From Clostridia bacterium (GTDB lineage: Bacteria; Bacillota; Clostridia; Oscillospirales; Acutalibacteraceae), in the NCBI GenBank assembly GCA_017623235.1, contig JAGAPN010000050.1:1-64000 (forward strand): a stretch of 64,000 nucleotides of DNA, read 5' to 3'. Positions 27,401 to 36,532 of the stretch are shown here, piece by piece. The notes below the pieces were generated by a model that saw nothing but the letters and a program-made list of their open reading frames with translations, did no database searches and was not told where the DNA came from. The stretch's first letter is position 1, and each line of letters opens with the position of its first letter. The translations under genes and the position numbers were made by a program.

Positions 27401-29878
27401 GTTTGTAATGGTGATATGCGCATATGTTTTTTCGTTATATCCACGACCAACAAGACCTGCAACGCCCTTAACATTGGGTGCGTTAACCTTACAGGTTTCG
27501 TCAATGTAAATGTTTTCGAAAATGGTTTCGCCTGATGCCTGACCTACTACAATAGCTGCGCCCTCAGCGCTACCTGAAGTTGCTGCTGAATTGTTTATAG
27601 AAGCGCCTGTAAATGTAATATTCTTAAATGTGGCAACCTGTGTGCTTCCGCTGTCAAGCTTACCTGAATAAGCAACAAGACCGTATCTTCCGCCTGAGGT
27701 AGCGTTAAAATAAAGGCCTTCTATAGTGTGACCGTCACCATCAATTACACCGTTGAAGCGCTTGCTGGTGTCTTGATACCAGCCATGTGCACCAGCTTCC
27801 CAACCATCGTAGGAGGTATCGTTCAGAACGATATCGTTTGCGAGCTTATAATGTTTAGCTCCTGCTATTACAGAACTACCTTTAGCAACAGCGTATGCAA
27901 GCTGGGCACCATTTTTAATTATATAGGGGTCTTCAGCAGTACCCGAGCCATCGAATGAGCTAAAGTCGGTAACCCAAGAACCATCCCAAAGGTCTCCTCT
28001 GGGGTTATATACGGGGTAGTCGTTGTCTACGGTTTCCCAAACATATTTGAAAGAGAAGCCGGTCATATTTGTTTTAGCGTTTTCGCCCTTCATCTGGTCT
28101 AATGTGAGAAGGGTTGCAGCAGCGTCAACTGTTCCCTGCTTCTTTACTACGTAAACAGCGCCCGAAGCAGTTGAAAGGTTGCGGTCTGTAACACCCTGAG
28201 CATAAAGGTCAGCGGTGGTGTAGCTTGACTTAATATCGAGTCGGGCGCCACTTGAAAGAGTTCCTGCAAATGCGCCGACATTAGAGCCGCCAACAACCTT
28301 ACCGTTCATAGCGATATTGGACATAAATACGTTATAACTGCTCTGTCCTAAGATACCGCCAACGCCTGTGCATGTTGCCTTGATTTCGCAAGTGTCATCA
28401 ATATAGATGCCATCGAAATAAGCAACACGGGAAGCTTGACCTGCAGCGAAGCCTGCGCCGTCTGCCGCTGTGCTTTCGATATAAGCATTTGTCATTTTGA
28501 AGTTTTTGAGGGTTGTCTTATATACGCCGTTGTTATCAGCACCTACGTAGGAGAAAAGACCCATTACTCTTTGTGAACCATTATAATAAAGTCCATCAAT
28601 AGTGTGTCCGTCGCCGTCGAAGGTACCAACAAAGCGGAAGTCTGCCCAAACCCAACCCCTTGCAGAGTCTTTCCAGTTAGCGTTGGTAGTATCGTTAATT
28701 CTGATATCGTTTGCGAGCTTGAAATACTTACCTGTAAATGCACCGCCGTTGTTTGCGGTTACTATGTAGGCAAGTTGAGCCGGAGTTTTAATAAGGTAGG
28801 GTTCGGCTTCGGTTCCATTTCCTTCAAGGTTAGAATCTTTGGTTCCGTCCCAAACGGGAAGAATCTCATCACGAATAACGGGATAACCGTTTTCAACAGT
28901 CTGCCAGGTGCCAAAGAAGTCGAAGCCTGCCATATTGGCTTTAGCGGCGGAGCCCTTCATCTGGTCATCAGTTAAGGGAACGATGCCTGTTGAGGTGTTG
29001 CCTTCGGGAATTGCCACGTTTGTATAAACGTTGGTGCCGGTTGTTTTATTGTTGTCTGCACGAACGGGGAAATAGCCGATAGAATAAGAAGTTATGATTT
29101 TAGGTGTACCGTCATTCCATACTGTTCCGGTGATACCGCCGGGGGCTGTTGCGCTTGTGAAATTATTGTTATATGAATAACAGTTGGTAAAAGTAACGTT
29201 ACAGGACTGGGTGTCAGCAACAAGGCCGCCTATAAACTGTCTGCTGCCAATGGTTGCACCGGTTACAGAACAATTTGTAAAATAGTTCTTATAGCGATAA
29301 TCCTCATATATAAGCCGACCTGCAAACGCACCGGCATAGCCTTCTCCGTTATTGTCTGCAAAGTAAAGATTTTCTATGGAAAGGTTCTTAACGGTTACGC
29401 CGCTTGAAAAGGCGGGGAAAAGACCTGCGCTGGCGGCACTCTGAACATAAAGACCATAAATTGTATGTCCGTCACCGTCGAGCGTTCCGCAGAAAGAAAG
29501 AAGATCAGTAGCTTCAGGAAAATCTTCAGTGCCGTAATCCTTTAGCCAGTCTTTCTTATCCGCAAGATTTTTAACGGGCTTTCCGTCAGCAACGCTGTTA
29601 AGATAAATATCATTAGTAATCTTAAAGTATTTATTAAGCGAAGCTTCTCTTGTAGAATAATTTACAACCATGTGATGAAGCTGTTCGGGGGTTTCGATAA
29701 TGTAGGGGGTTGCGGCAGAGCCGTCGCCGCCTGCGAAGCTTTCTGCTGTGGTTCCATCCCAAACATCGTAATCGGCAGCTGTTTCCGCGCTTACGGTAGA
29801 AACACCGAAAACGAGTGAGGAAAGGATGATAGCGAGTGCTAAAGTATAGGCCAAAATACGTTTTTTAAGTATTTTCAT
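24449..29878 (-). CDS. Giant secreted GLUG-repeat protein with C-terminal GH16 domain
   Basis: About 1809 residues. Signal peptide (MKILKKRILAY..., cleavage near VSAE), then five right-handed beta-helix units of 240-310 residues. Each opens with WDG...DPYxI...QL and closes with M-KG-AAKTNM-GFDF...GYPV, with GLUG-like turns inside. Near residue 1470-1520 there is a dockerin-like remnant with one clear calcium loop (DINGVEGIDILDLV). Last comes a GH16 domain with the active-site motif E1642-I-D1644-I-F-E1647 and the substrate-strand phrase RLEMRAKIPFGAGAFPSLWL. GH16 enzymes cut beta-1,3/1,4-glucans or galactans. The ATG at 29878 has GGAGAG 8 bases upstream; the ATG at 29914 has none. The helix part probably binds a cell-surface or plant polymer. 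Confidence 0.85.
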   Translation of the reverse strand: MKILKKRILAYTLALAIILSSLVFGVSTVSAETAADYDVWDGTTAESFAGGDGSAATPYIIETPEQLHHMVVNYSTREASLNKYFKITNDIYLNSVADGKPVKNLADKKDWLKDYGTEDFPEATDLLSFCGTLDGDGHTIYGLYVQSAASAGLFPAFSSGVTVKNLSIENLYFADNNGEGYAGAFAGRLIYEDYRYKNYFTNCSVTGATIGSRQFIGGLVADTQSCNVTFTNCYSYNNNFTSATAPGGITGTVWNDGTPKIITSYSIGYFPVRADNNKTTGTNVYTNVAIPEGNTSTGIVPLTDDQMKGSAAKANMAGFDFFGTWQTVENGYPVIRDEILPVWDGTKDSNLEGNGTEAEPYLIKTPAQLAYIVTANNGGAFTGKYFKLANDIRINDTTNANWKDSARGWVWADFRFVGTFDGDGHTIDGLYYNGSQRVMGLFSYVGADNNGVYKTTLKNFKMTNAYIESTAADGAGFAAGQASRVAYFDGIYIDDTCEIKATCTGVGGILGQSSYNVFMSNIAMNGKVVGGSNVGAFAGTLSSGARLDIKSSYTTADLYAQGVTDRNLSTASGAVYVVKKQGTVDAAATLLTLDQMKGENAKTNMTGFSFKYVWETVDNDYPVYNPRGDLWDGSWVTDFSSFDGSGTAEDPYIIKNGAQLAYAVAKGSSVIAGAKHYKLANDIVLNDTSYDGWEAGAHGWYQDTSKRFNGVIDGDGHTIEGLYFNATSGGRYGLVAYSGKLDSGSTQVATFKNITFTGASINNSAATSGSAEGAAIVVGQASGETIFENIYIDETCKVNAPNVKGVAGLVGRGYNEKTYAHITITNCAVLANLTGGSHVGAFAGTFWDDYVVITASNSFADVNSGLIGSTDGSAVLNNVYSTTIGGEDADATQVAAEGMKGEAAKTNMSGLDFDFLWKTTTNGYPVLRPMDERLEGWDGSAATTLKGEGTKENPYKISNGAELYYAIVTYSNADVTVAPTEQKYFEITSDINLANQQWYVPGLTAWFNNTAYNNIGFNGIIYGNGHTIYKFNSNAASTAAGLIPVATQGTEIYDLHLVGGTLPRHNWLSYALGGFIGLAKGAAGSAPIIIDGCSVKNFDIAAVHGGGGFIGYSFSQSYNIKDSYVVNSTFVADADKVTAGTANASAFVGFIDGSEINNSFAIENCYTDTASAESAQIKESFSSAVSYKNVYTVNETESTTDGITNLTVDKITGAAAKTNMNGFNFNQKWQVADGAYPVHTAMDYRAKYWDGTVADAFAGGKGTEDDPYLISTADQLYLLANLDREATHGKFYKLTNNIAISNVYDGWANDDPYTWAEKKAYLDGFTYSSSFAGTLDGAGYTVSGIYYNNAITDGGTYAYGLIPFVTGDAVIKNIRVEDVNATVSGNAYVGAVAGAAHVTPEDADNPFKMVQFIAVSAADCDITAENAGDILGGATRGVKFELCNAAKLIGSGSEKIYTLGCNAGKPFNKDMIIYNSLNADVDAVTLIRKVILGLQTASIADINGVEGIDILDLVSASRNIGANENEEVLVWSQEFGGDAMDYSVWSKNTTMSKGTTLNYADNYAFDGENMKMYTTHTGAVDENGNKIYNVAYGLSTRDTMSFKYGRLEMRAKIPFGAGAFPSLWLTSRNAIGNGTINEFDTEIDIFEVFGKTAGVDNLVTCIHKWYNDEEGARTGHECSCGSGLLAGNGYKVEEADRDYQITGAAQNEFHTFVFDWTEDTMTFSVDGNVYYTAKRSDMNNFDINGYNTNSDGIFNQYLYLRLNNHMYTAGDGAAYTYQGNADDIDAAALNYEIDYIRLYQKANGEINLK
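25400..29761 (-). repeat. Five-unit GLUG/beta-helix repeat array
   Basis: Unit openings (the Trp codon of WDG) lie at 29761, 28852, 27988, 27072 and 26134 on the minus strand, giving units of about 860-940 bases. The second unit is especially close to units one and four of the neighbouring 2165-residue protein, including long stretches of near-identical DNA. Confidence 0.8.
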
Positions 29879-29949
29879 AACCTTACTCTCCTTTTTTAAA
29901 CTTATATGGAGCATTTATAAAATGCATATCCACGCCTGAATCGGTGGCC

Positions 29950-29976
29950 GACTCCCCCGCTTTTACCGAGGGAGTC
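29950..29976. other. Hairpin behind the larger GLUG-repeat gene
   Basis: 10-bp arms (29950-29959 and 29967-29976) with one G-U pair on the minus strand lie 20 bases after the stop of the 2165-residue gene. No T-run follows, so it is probably an attenuating or processing hairpin inside the operon. The gap also carries a small GCATTT/AAATGC stem at 29913. Confidence 0.5.
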
Positions 29977-29995
29977 ATTGCCAAATTTTTAAAGA

Positions 29996-32900
29996 TTATT
30001 TCTTGCGCTTTCTGATAAGAACCACCGTAGCTGCCGCACCGCCGCCGATAACTGCGAGAGCGCCCACAACGATTACCGTAATAAGCAGGCCTCTGCCGAG
30101 TCCCTTACCGGGAGCCTTGTCGTCTGTACCGACCTCGTCGGCCTTCTCATTAGTGTTATAAAGGGTGAAATCATCAAAGTAAACAGAGTCTTCGCCCTCG
30201 GTTCTGATAGCAATCCACTTGGATTTTGCCACAAAGGTAAAGGTATGCTCGGTCCACTTGCCTTTTTTAAGGCTGTTCAGCGTTCCGATTGCCTGAACGC
30301 CTGCGTTATCCGAATAAACGTCGGGCCAATCAAGATGAACAAGGGAGAGCTTTGTGGAAGCGCTGTCCTGATCGGTGGTGGTATAGAATACCATCTTATA
30401 GGTCTTGCCTACTTCAAGCTCCTCTTTATAGAAAAGCAGGAAGTCAAGATAGTCGTTGATACCGCCCGTTCTGTGAATGGACTTTGCTCCGCCGTGAACA
30501 TAGGTGGCGGTATATCCCGGTGTGGTGGGACGGTAGTATTCTATGCCCTCGTGATAGTCGTAGATTGAATCCTCGTAGTTTTCAAAATCCTGCACAAAGC
30601 CCGAAAGGGTCCACTTAGCATAAAGAATTGTGTCGAAGGTGGGGAAATAATCGTAGGTGAAGGAGGTATCAAGCTCAGGGTAAGCGTACCAGCCTTCGAA
30701 TATATATCCCTCTCTCTCAAGGGTGGGAAGAGTGAGCTTTGAATATGCTTTGCCCGTGATAGAGTCTACCTCTAATTCACAGTTGGTCTCAAAGCTTACG
30801 GTGATATCCTTAGGATTCATAAGATTCGAGTAGGCATCAGCCTTAAAGCCGCGAAGTCCGGGGGTTTCATTCTCGCCTCTTGCTACCCACAGCTTATCAA
30901 AGTCAAAGCCCTTCATATAACCCTTTGCATTCTTTCCGATCATTCTGTCGATAAAGAGACGGGTAATGCCTACAGTATCCTGAGCCGCAGAAGAATAGCA
31001 GTTTTCATAAACAACGTTGTTATAGGAGTTGTTAGAAATGATTGCAAAATCAGAGTTAGCGGCATAAACGTTCTTAACTAAAACCTCTTTGGTCAAGTAA
31101 CCCATCTTGGAATATCCGAAAATGCCGTAGCCGGTGCCTGCAACGGTACCTGTGAAGAAGCAGTTTTCAACTCTGACAGGTCTGAGCACACCGCCTACTA
31201 AGCCGCCGCAGGTGCTACCGCTTAGGTAAACGGAGGTATCTGCGAAGCATTCACGAATAATGGGGTACTGCTCATAAGGTGTGTTATCGCCGTTGTAGTG
31301 GTCGATATAACCTGCAATAGCGCCAACTCTTCTGCCTGCGGTTGCATGGGTGTGTGTAAGGCTGGAGTTTACGATTCCCAGCTTCTCAACTACCGCACCA
31401 ACGCTAAGGCTTGCAAAGAGACCTGCGTTTCTTGTGTTTTCATTTGTGTAGGTTTCGTGAGTGTTGTTATAGAACAGACCCGAAATTATATGATAATCAC
31501 CGTCAAGGTGACCCTTGAAGCCTTGATCCCAGCCGCCTGTGTACCAGCCGTTAGCACGGGATTCCCAGCCTGCCTTAGAGGTATCGTTAAGGATAATATC
31601 TGCTGCCAGCTTATAGTGCTTGCCTGCGGTTTTGCCCTCAATTGCCTCGTTAGCGAGAAGGGCAAGCTGTCCGCCCGTCTTAATAATAAAGGGGTCGGTT
31701 TCACTACCCGAGCCGGATGCATAGGTAAGGGCGATTTTTCCGTTCCAAACCTTACCTGCCTCGGTAGTAGTATCGTATTGCCATTGGCCTGCGCCGTTTC
31801 TGAGTACGGGATAGCTGTCGGCGGTTACCGACCAATCCTTATCAAAGTCAAAGCCTTTAAGGTTGGTCTTTGCGGCAGCGCCCTTCATTTGAGCGGCAGT
31901 CAGTACCGTTACGCCCTCGGTAGTATTGCCTGCAGGTCTTGCGGTATCGGTGTAAACGTTTTTGCAAACAGCCTTACTTACGTTCTGGTTAGTGATAAAG
32001 TAACCAACGGTAAAGCAGTTTTCAAAATTTAATGCGCCGCCGCTCCAGGCCGTACCTGTAAATCCGCCGGGGAGTCCTCTTGAATCCCAGCAGCTCAAAG
32101 CGAGGTTATAAGAATAACAATCCTTGAAGTTGATAGAGCCGTCAACCGTTGCGCCCACAAAGCCTGCGGCAGATTCAACGTTTGCGTCCTCACCGATAAC
32201 GGCATCCTTTACGTAGCAGTAGGAGATTTTTGCATTACCCTTTGCATTGGAGTAATAGAAAGCCTGGCCTGCCAGCGCTCCTGCGAAGCCGTTACCGCCT
32301 GTAATAAGGATGTTTTCCATACCAAGGTTTTTAATCTCTGCCTGACCGGAAATTGCGGGGAAAAGACCTGCGCTGTATGCGCCCTTGATATACATACCGT
32401 AGATTACGTGGCCGTTTCCGTCGAGTGAGCCGTTGAAGGAATTTACCTTGCTTCCTGAGGGAACGGTAGAGCCGTAGCCCTCAAGCCAGTTCTTCTTGTT
32501 TCTAACCTCACTAACAGGTGTTCCGTCAAGAACGTTGCTGAGGTAGATATCCTTTGTAAGCTTGAAGTAAACACCTGAAGAGGTTTCATAGGTAGAATGC
32601 TTTTCAAGCATTAAACGGAGTTGAGCGCCGTTTTCAATAAGATAAGGAGATGTGGGTGAGCCGTTACCGCCTGCAAAGGAATCGGCAACAGAGCCGTCCC
32701 AAACGCCCTCGGGAATGGGCTCCAAGGGAGCAGATGCACGAAGGTTTATAATGGGATAACCGTTATCAACTAATTCGAATACGGTTTCAAAGTCAAGGTC
32801 GGGCATATTGGTAGCAGCCCCAAGGCCCTTCATCTGAGCGGCAGTAATAATGGTTACTGCTCTGTCAAAATAGCCTTCAGAAACTGTTGCATAAACTCCG

Positions 32901-35900
32901 TCAACAACTGAGGGTGTACGGGAAGCGGTTACAGGAGCATTGGATGCGGTATAGCAGTTACTGATGCTCTGGCTTCCGCCCCAGAAGGTACCGAAGAAGG
33001 CACCAACGTGGCTTGCTCCTGTGAAGGTACCAAGAACAGCAGAGTCCTTAATGCTGACATTCTGGTTGCTTCGACCTATAATACCTGCAACACCCTTTAC
33101 GTTGGGAGCCTTGATAACGCAGGTTTCATCAATATAGATTCCTTCGAAATCCGTCGCGGCCGAAGCCTGGGCGGCAACGATTGCCTGACCCTCTTCGGAG
33201 GTGGTGTTTTCGATATATGCGCCTGTGAACTTAACGTTTTTAATTAAGGTATCTCCAACATAGGCGAAGAGCGCCATTCTCTTCTGACTGCCCTTGAAGT
33301 ATAGACCCTCAACTGTATGTCCGTCACCATCAAAGGTACCAACGAAACGGAAGTCTTCCCAAACCCAATTGCGGGCTGATTCCTTCCAGTTTGCCTTTGT
33401 GGTATCGTGGATTCGAATGTCGTTGGCCAGCTTGAAATGCTTGCCTGTAAAGGCTCCGCCGTTGCTTCCTGAAACAACAGCCGCAAGCTGTTCGGGTGTT
33501 TTAATAAGATAGGGAGCCTCGGGAGTACCCGAGCCCTCAAGGTTGTAGTCCTTGGTGCCGTCCCAAAGGGGAAGGGTTGGGGGCGCTGCCTTTTCTCTTA
33601 TATTAATAATAGGATAGTCGTTTTCTACAACCTGATATACTGTATCGAAGTCAAGACCCGTCATATTGGTCTTGGCGGCATCGCCCTTCATCTGGTCAAG
33701 GGTTAATACCTTTGTGCCGCCCTCGTAGGAAACAAGGCCGTAGTTGTTTTTAGAATCGGTTAAAGGCTTGTTGCCCGAAAGGGGAAGATTTGCGGTTGTA
33801 TAGCTGTTATTGATGTTAACAAAAGCATCAGCAGCCCAGTAGGTTCCTGTAAATGCGCCTACAGAGGTTTTACCGGTAATAGAGGCAAGAACTGCGCAGT
33901 TTTTAATGATTGCGCCGGCATGGTTGCCGTTGTCATAGCCACGGGCGGCGATTGCGCCGACGCCTGTAGCATTAGGAGCTACAATCTTACTGTTTTTATC
34001 AATATAGATTGCCTCGAAGGTTGAGGTTGCAGAGGTCTGACCTGCAACAATTGCAACGCCCTGGTCAGATGTGGTTGTATTGATAGATGCGCTCTTGAAC
34101 TTAATATTCTTAACTACAGAATCGCCAATATAGGCAAAAAGTCCAAGTCTGCCTGCAGATGATTTAATGTAAAGACCCTCAATGGTATGTCCGTCACCGT
34201 CCAGGGTACCGACAAAGCGCTTGGCGGTGTTCTGGGGCCAGCTCTTAGCGGTATCTTCCCAGTTTGCCTTGGAGGTATCGTTAAGCACGATATCTGCACC
34301 AAGCTTGTAGTGATGTCCGCCGTTTAAGGTAGAGTTTTTAACAGCCGCAAAGCAAAGCTGCTTGCCGTTTTTAATGATATAGGGGTCACCGGCTGTACCC
34401 GAGCCCTCAAAGGTGGAAAAGTCTGTTACCCATGTGCCGTCCCAGATGGTGTCATCTACGGGAGGAGGTGTGGGAGCAGATGATGCAGGCTCTCTGAGAA
34501 CGGGATAACCGCCATCTACCGTCTTCCAGACGTTATCAAAATCAAGGCCTGTCATATTGGTCTTGGCGGCCTCACCCTGCATCTGGGTTTTGGTTAAAAC
34601 GGTGAACTGAGCTTCTTTAGCGTTTGTAGCTAAGAATGTTCTTGTATCGTTTGCGTTTCTGATGTAATAAACATCGGTAAAGGTTACGTTGGCGCCCATA
34701 TTTGATGTGAAATGGGTCTCGTTTGTTGCGTTAGAGAGGGGGTGTGCCGAATCGTCAACAAAACAGTCGGTTACGGTATGGCCCTGCCCTTTAGCGCCGA
34801 TATAACCTAAAATACCTGCCTCAATTCCCGGATAGGATGAGTGATAGGATTTAAGTGTGGTGTTTGTTACAGAGCAGTTGCTGATGGTGATTTTTCCTGT
34901 GGACTCACCACCGCCGACGATACCTGCAACACGAACTCCCTTGTCGGATCCGCCCTTACACTCGACAACAACGTTGTCAACCGAGCAACGGATTACCTCA
35001 AGGTTGGTGTTTGCGCCATAAGCAGAACCGATAATTCCGCCTACGCATTTACCGTAAACGTAAGAGTTTTTAACGTGCAGGTCGGAAATCTTTGTGGCGC
35101 CGACAACGTTGCCTAAAAGACCCGAATATGTACCCGACTTAACGTAAACACCGTAAACCGTGTGTCCGCCGCCGTCTACAACACCCATAAAGCCTGAGCT
35201 CTGTGAGGTGTGTGTGTTCCAAGGCTTAATACCCTTGGTATCCCAAGCCGCAACACTGCCGGATGAGCTGTCGGACGCTGCAGTTATAGCTGCCTGCATA
35301 TCCTCATCGGTTATGGGGTTAAGGTAAATATCCTTTGTGATTTTGAAATATTTAATCTGAGTAGAGGAAACGTTGCTGTGAGCAACAATGTTTTCCTGTA
35401 CCATCTTGAGAAGCTGTGCGCCGTCTTCGATTATGTAGGGGTCAGCCTGTGCACCTGTACCGCCTGCATAATTGTCGGCTTTTGAGCCGTCCCAGTAAAC
35501 CTTATTTACAGTAGGCTCCTGTCCGCGAATAATGGGATAGCCGCCGTCAACGGTTTTCCAAACATTTACAAAGTCGAGGCCGACAAGATTGGTTTTTGCA
35601 GCCTCGCCCTTCATCTGATCTGCCGTGAGCAGGGTAACCTGTTTATCGTACCAGTTTTCAGATGTCTTTACGGTAGCATATACATTATCTACTGTAGGTG
35701 TGCGGGAAGTAGTTACAGGAACATTAGCGGCTGTAAAGCAGTTGCTAATGTTTTGGCTTCCGCCCCAGTGGGTACCGAAGAATGCACCGACATGGCTCGC
35801 GCCTATGTAGGTACCGAAAACTGCAGAATTGCTGATGGTAATATTCTGGTTGCTTCGGCCAACGATACCTGCAACACCCTTGATATTTGGAGCGTTAAGA

Positions 35901-36493
35901 TAACAGCTTTCATCGATATAGATTAAATCGAAGGTTGCTTGAGCAGAAGCCTGAGCACTGATAATACCCATACCCTGAGCGCTGTCATCACTTGCTGTGT
36001 AGGTGTTGTTGATGTATGCGTTTGTAATTCTTACATTTTTAATAAGAGAGTCTCCGACATAAGAGAAGAGACCGAATCTCTTTTGACTGCCGTTAAAGTA
36101 AAGGCCGTCAATGGTGTGTCCGTCACCGTCGAAGGTACCAACGAAACGGAAGTCTGCCCAAACCCAGTTTTTAGCAGAATCCTTCCAATTTGCCTTAGAG
36201 GTGTCGTTAATTTTAATATCGTTGGCAAGCTTAAAGTACTTGCCCTTAAAAGCGTTGCTCTTATTTGCGGTTACGATATACGCTAACTGTTCGGGAGTTT
36301 CAACTAGGTAGGGGTCTGTCTCGATACCGCTACCACTGAGGTTAGAGTCCTTGGTTCCGTCCCAGAACTTCTCTACGGCCGCATTTGTAACGAGTGTGAC
36401 CGTAAGCGTTGAGATAAGTATGGCGAATGCAACAAAGAGAGCCAGGCTCTTTTTAAACAGCGAATTTAAACTGATTATCTTTGGCATATTCAT
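29996..36493 (-). CDS. Giant membrane-anchored GLUG-repeat surface protein
   Basis: 2165 residues. Order: signal peptide (1-38, ending VTNAA), six beta-helix units (openings at residues 44, 334, 684, 977, 1265 and 1583), a Listeria-Bacteroides/InlB-type repeat (about 1895-1960; GYIFEGWYAYPELDTSF, ILYAKW), a CBM4/9-like jelly roll (about 1965-2115; GGAKSIHR, YFDDFTLYN) and a C-terminal membrane helix (about 2133-2160) followed by RKRKK, so it is anchored at the cell surface with the repeats outside. There is no catalytic domain. It likely binds carbohydrate or mediates adhesion, working with the GH16 proteins encoded on both sides. The first ATG has AAAGGA 7 bases upstream; the ATG two codons later is also possible. 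Confidence 0.85.
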   Translation of the reverse strand: MNMPKIISLNSLFKKSLALFVAFAILISTLTVTLVTNAAVEKFWDGTKDSNLSGSGIETDPYLVETPEQLAYIVTANKSNAFKGKYFKLANDIKINDTSKANWKDSAKNWVWADFRFVGTFDGDGHTIDGLYFNGSQKRFGLFSYVGDSLIKNVRITNAYINNTYTASDDSAQGMGIISAQASAQATFDLIYIDESCYLNAPNIKGVAGIVGRSNQNITISNSAVFGTYIGASHVGAFFGTHWGGSQNISNCFTAANVPVTTSRTPTVDNVYATVKTSENWYDKQVTLLTADQMKGEAAKTNLVGLDFVNVWKTVDGGYPIIRGQEPTVNKVYWDGSKADNYAGGTGAQADPYIIEDGAQLLKMVQENIVAHSNVSSTQIKYFKITKDIYLNPITDEDMQAAITAASDSSSGSVAAWDTKGIKPWNTHTSQSSGFMGVVDGGGHTVYGVYVKSGTYSGLLGNVVGATKISDLHVKNSYVYGKCVGGIIGSAYGANTNLEVIRCSVDNVVVECKGGSDKGVRVAGIVGGGESTGKITISNCSVTNTTLKSYHSSYPGIEAGILGYIGAKGQGHTVTDCFVDDSAHPLSNATNETHFTSNMGANVTFTDVYYIRNANDTRTFLATNAKEAQFTVLTKTQMQGEAAKTNMTGLDFDNVWKTVDGGYPVLREPASSAPTPPPVDDTIWDGTWVTDFSTFEGSGTAGDPYIIKNGKQLCFAAVKNSTLNGGHHYKLGADIVLNDTSKANWEDTAKSWPQNTAKRFVGTLDGDGHTIEGLYIKSSAGRLGLFAYIGDSVVKNIKFKSASINTTTSDQGVAIVAGQTSATSTFEAIYIDKNSKIVAPNATGVGAIAARGYDNGNHAGAIIKNCAVLASITGKTSVGAFTGTYWAADAFVNINNSYTTANLPLSGNKPLTDSKNNYGLVSYEGGTKVLTLDQMKGDAAKTNMTGLDFDTVYQVVENDYPIINIREKAAPPTLPLWDGTKDYNLEGSGTPEAPYLIKTPEQLAAVVSGSNGGAFTGKHFKLANDIRIHDTTKANWKESARNWVWEDFRFVGTFDGDGHTVEGLYFKGSQKRMALFAYVGDTLIKNVKFTGAYIENTTSEEGQAIVAAQASAATDFEGIYIDETCVIKAPNVKGVAGIIGRSNQNVSIKDSAVLGTFTGASHVGAFFGTFWGGSQSISNCYTASNAPVTASRTPSVVDGVYATVSEGYFDRAVTIITAAQMKGLGAATNMPDLDFETVFELVDNGYPIINLRASAPLEPIPEGVWDGSVADSFAGGNGSPTSPYLIENGAQLRLMLEKHSTYETSSGVYFKLTKDIYLSNVLDGTPVSEVRNKKNWLEGYGSTVPSGSKVNSFNGSLDGNGHVIYGMYIKGAYSAGLFPAISGQAEIKNLGMENILITGGNGFAGALAGQAFYYSNAKGNAKISYCYVKDAVIGEDANVESAAGFVGATVDGSINFKDCYSYNLALSCWDSRGLPGGFTGTAWSGGALNFENCFTVGYFITNQNVSKAVCKNVYTDTARPAGNTTEGVTVLTAAQMKGAAAKTNLKGFDFDKDWSVTADSYPVLRNGAGQWQYDTTTEAGKVWNGKIALTYASGSGSETDPFIIKTGGQLALLANEAIEGKTAGKHYKLAADIILNDTSKAGWESRANGWYTGGWDQGFKGHLDGDYHIISGLFYNNTHETYTNENTRNAGLFASLSVGAVVEKLGIVNSSLTHTHATAGRRVGAIAGYIDHYNGDNTPYEQYPIIRECFADTSVYLSGSTCGGLVGGVLRPVRVENCFFTGTVAGTGYGIFGYSKMGYLTKEVLVKNVYAANSDFAIISNNSYNNVVYENCYSSAAQDTVGITRLFIDRMIGKNAKGYMKGFDFDKLWVARGENETPGLRGFKADAYSNLMNPKDITVSFETNCELEVDSITGKAYSKLTLPTLEREGYIFEGWYAYPELDTSFTYDYFPTFDTILYAKWTLSGFVQDFENYEDSIYDYHEGIEYYRPTTPGYTATYVHGGAKSIHRTGGINDYLDFLLFYKEELEVGKTYKMVFYTTTDQDSASTKLSLVHLDWPDVYSDNAGVQAIGTLNSLKKGKWTEHTFTFVAKSKWIAIRTEGEDSVYFDDFTLYNTNEKADEVGTDDKAPGKGLGRGLLITVIVVGALAVIGGGAAATVVLIRKRKK
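30840..36364 (-). repeat. Six-unit GLUG/beta-helix repeat array
   Basis: Units open at 36364, 35495, 34444, 33565, 32701 and 31747 (minus strand). Each starts WDG or WNG, continues DP-Y/F-xI...QL, has a conserved D/G-xxDGDGHTIxGLYxxG block and ends KG-AAKTNM-GxDF...GYP. Units one and four are the most alike, which suggests duplication or gene conversion. Confidence 0.8.
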
Positions 36494-36532
36494 CCTCGCG
36501 TCCTTTCTTGGATTTTTGGGAGATGAAGCTGA

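Noticed and set aside
29879..29914. Upstream ATG (29914) as start of the GLUG-GH16 protein
   Set aside because: There is no ribosome binding site before it, while the ATG at 29878 has GGAGAG at the right distance and begins directly with a normal signal peptide.
31298..32032. Long open frame on the plus strand (244 codons)
   Set aside because: It lies fully inside the GLUG-repeat gene on the other strand. It has no ribosome binding site or recognisable family text, and it arises from the low stop-codon density opposite repeat-rich coding sequence.
24449..36493. CRISPR-like array suggested by regular repetition
   Set aside because: The repeat units are 850-1040 bases long, protein-coding and imperfect; there are no short direct repeats with unique spacers and no cas genes.
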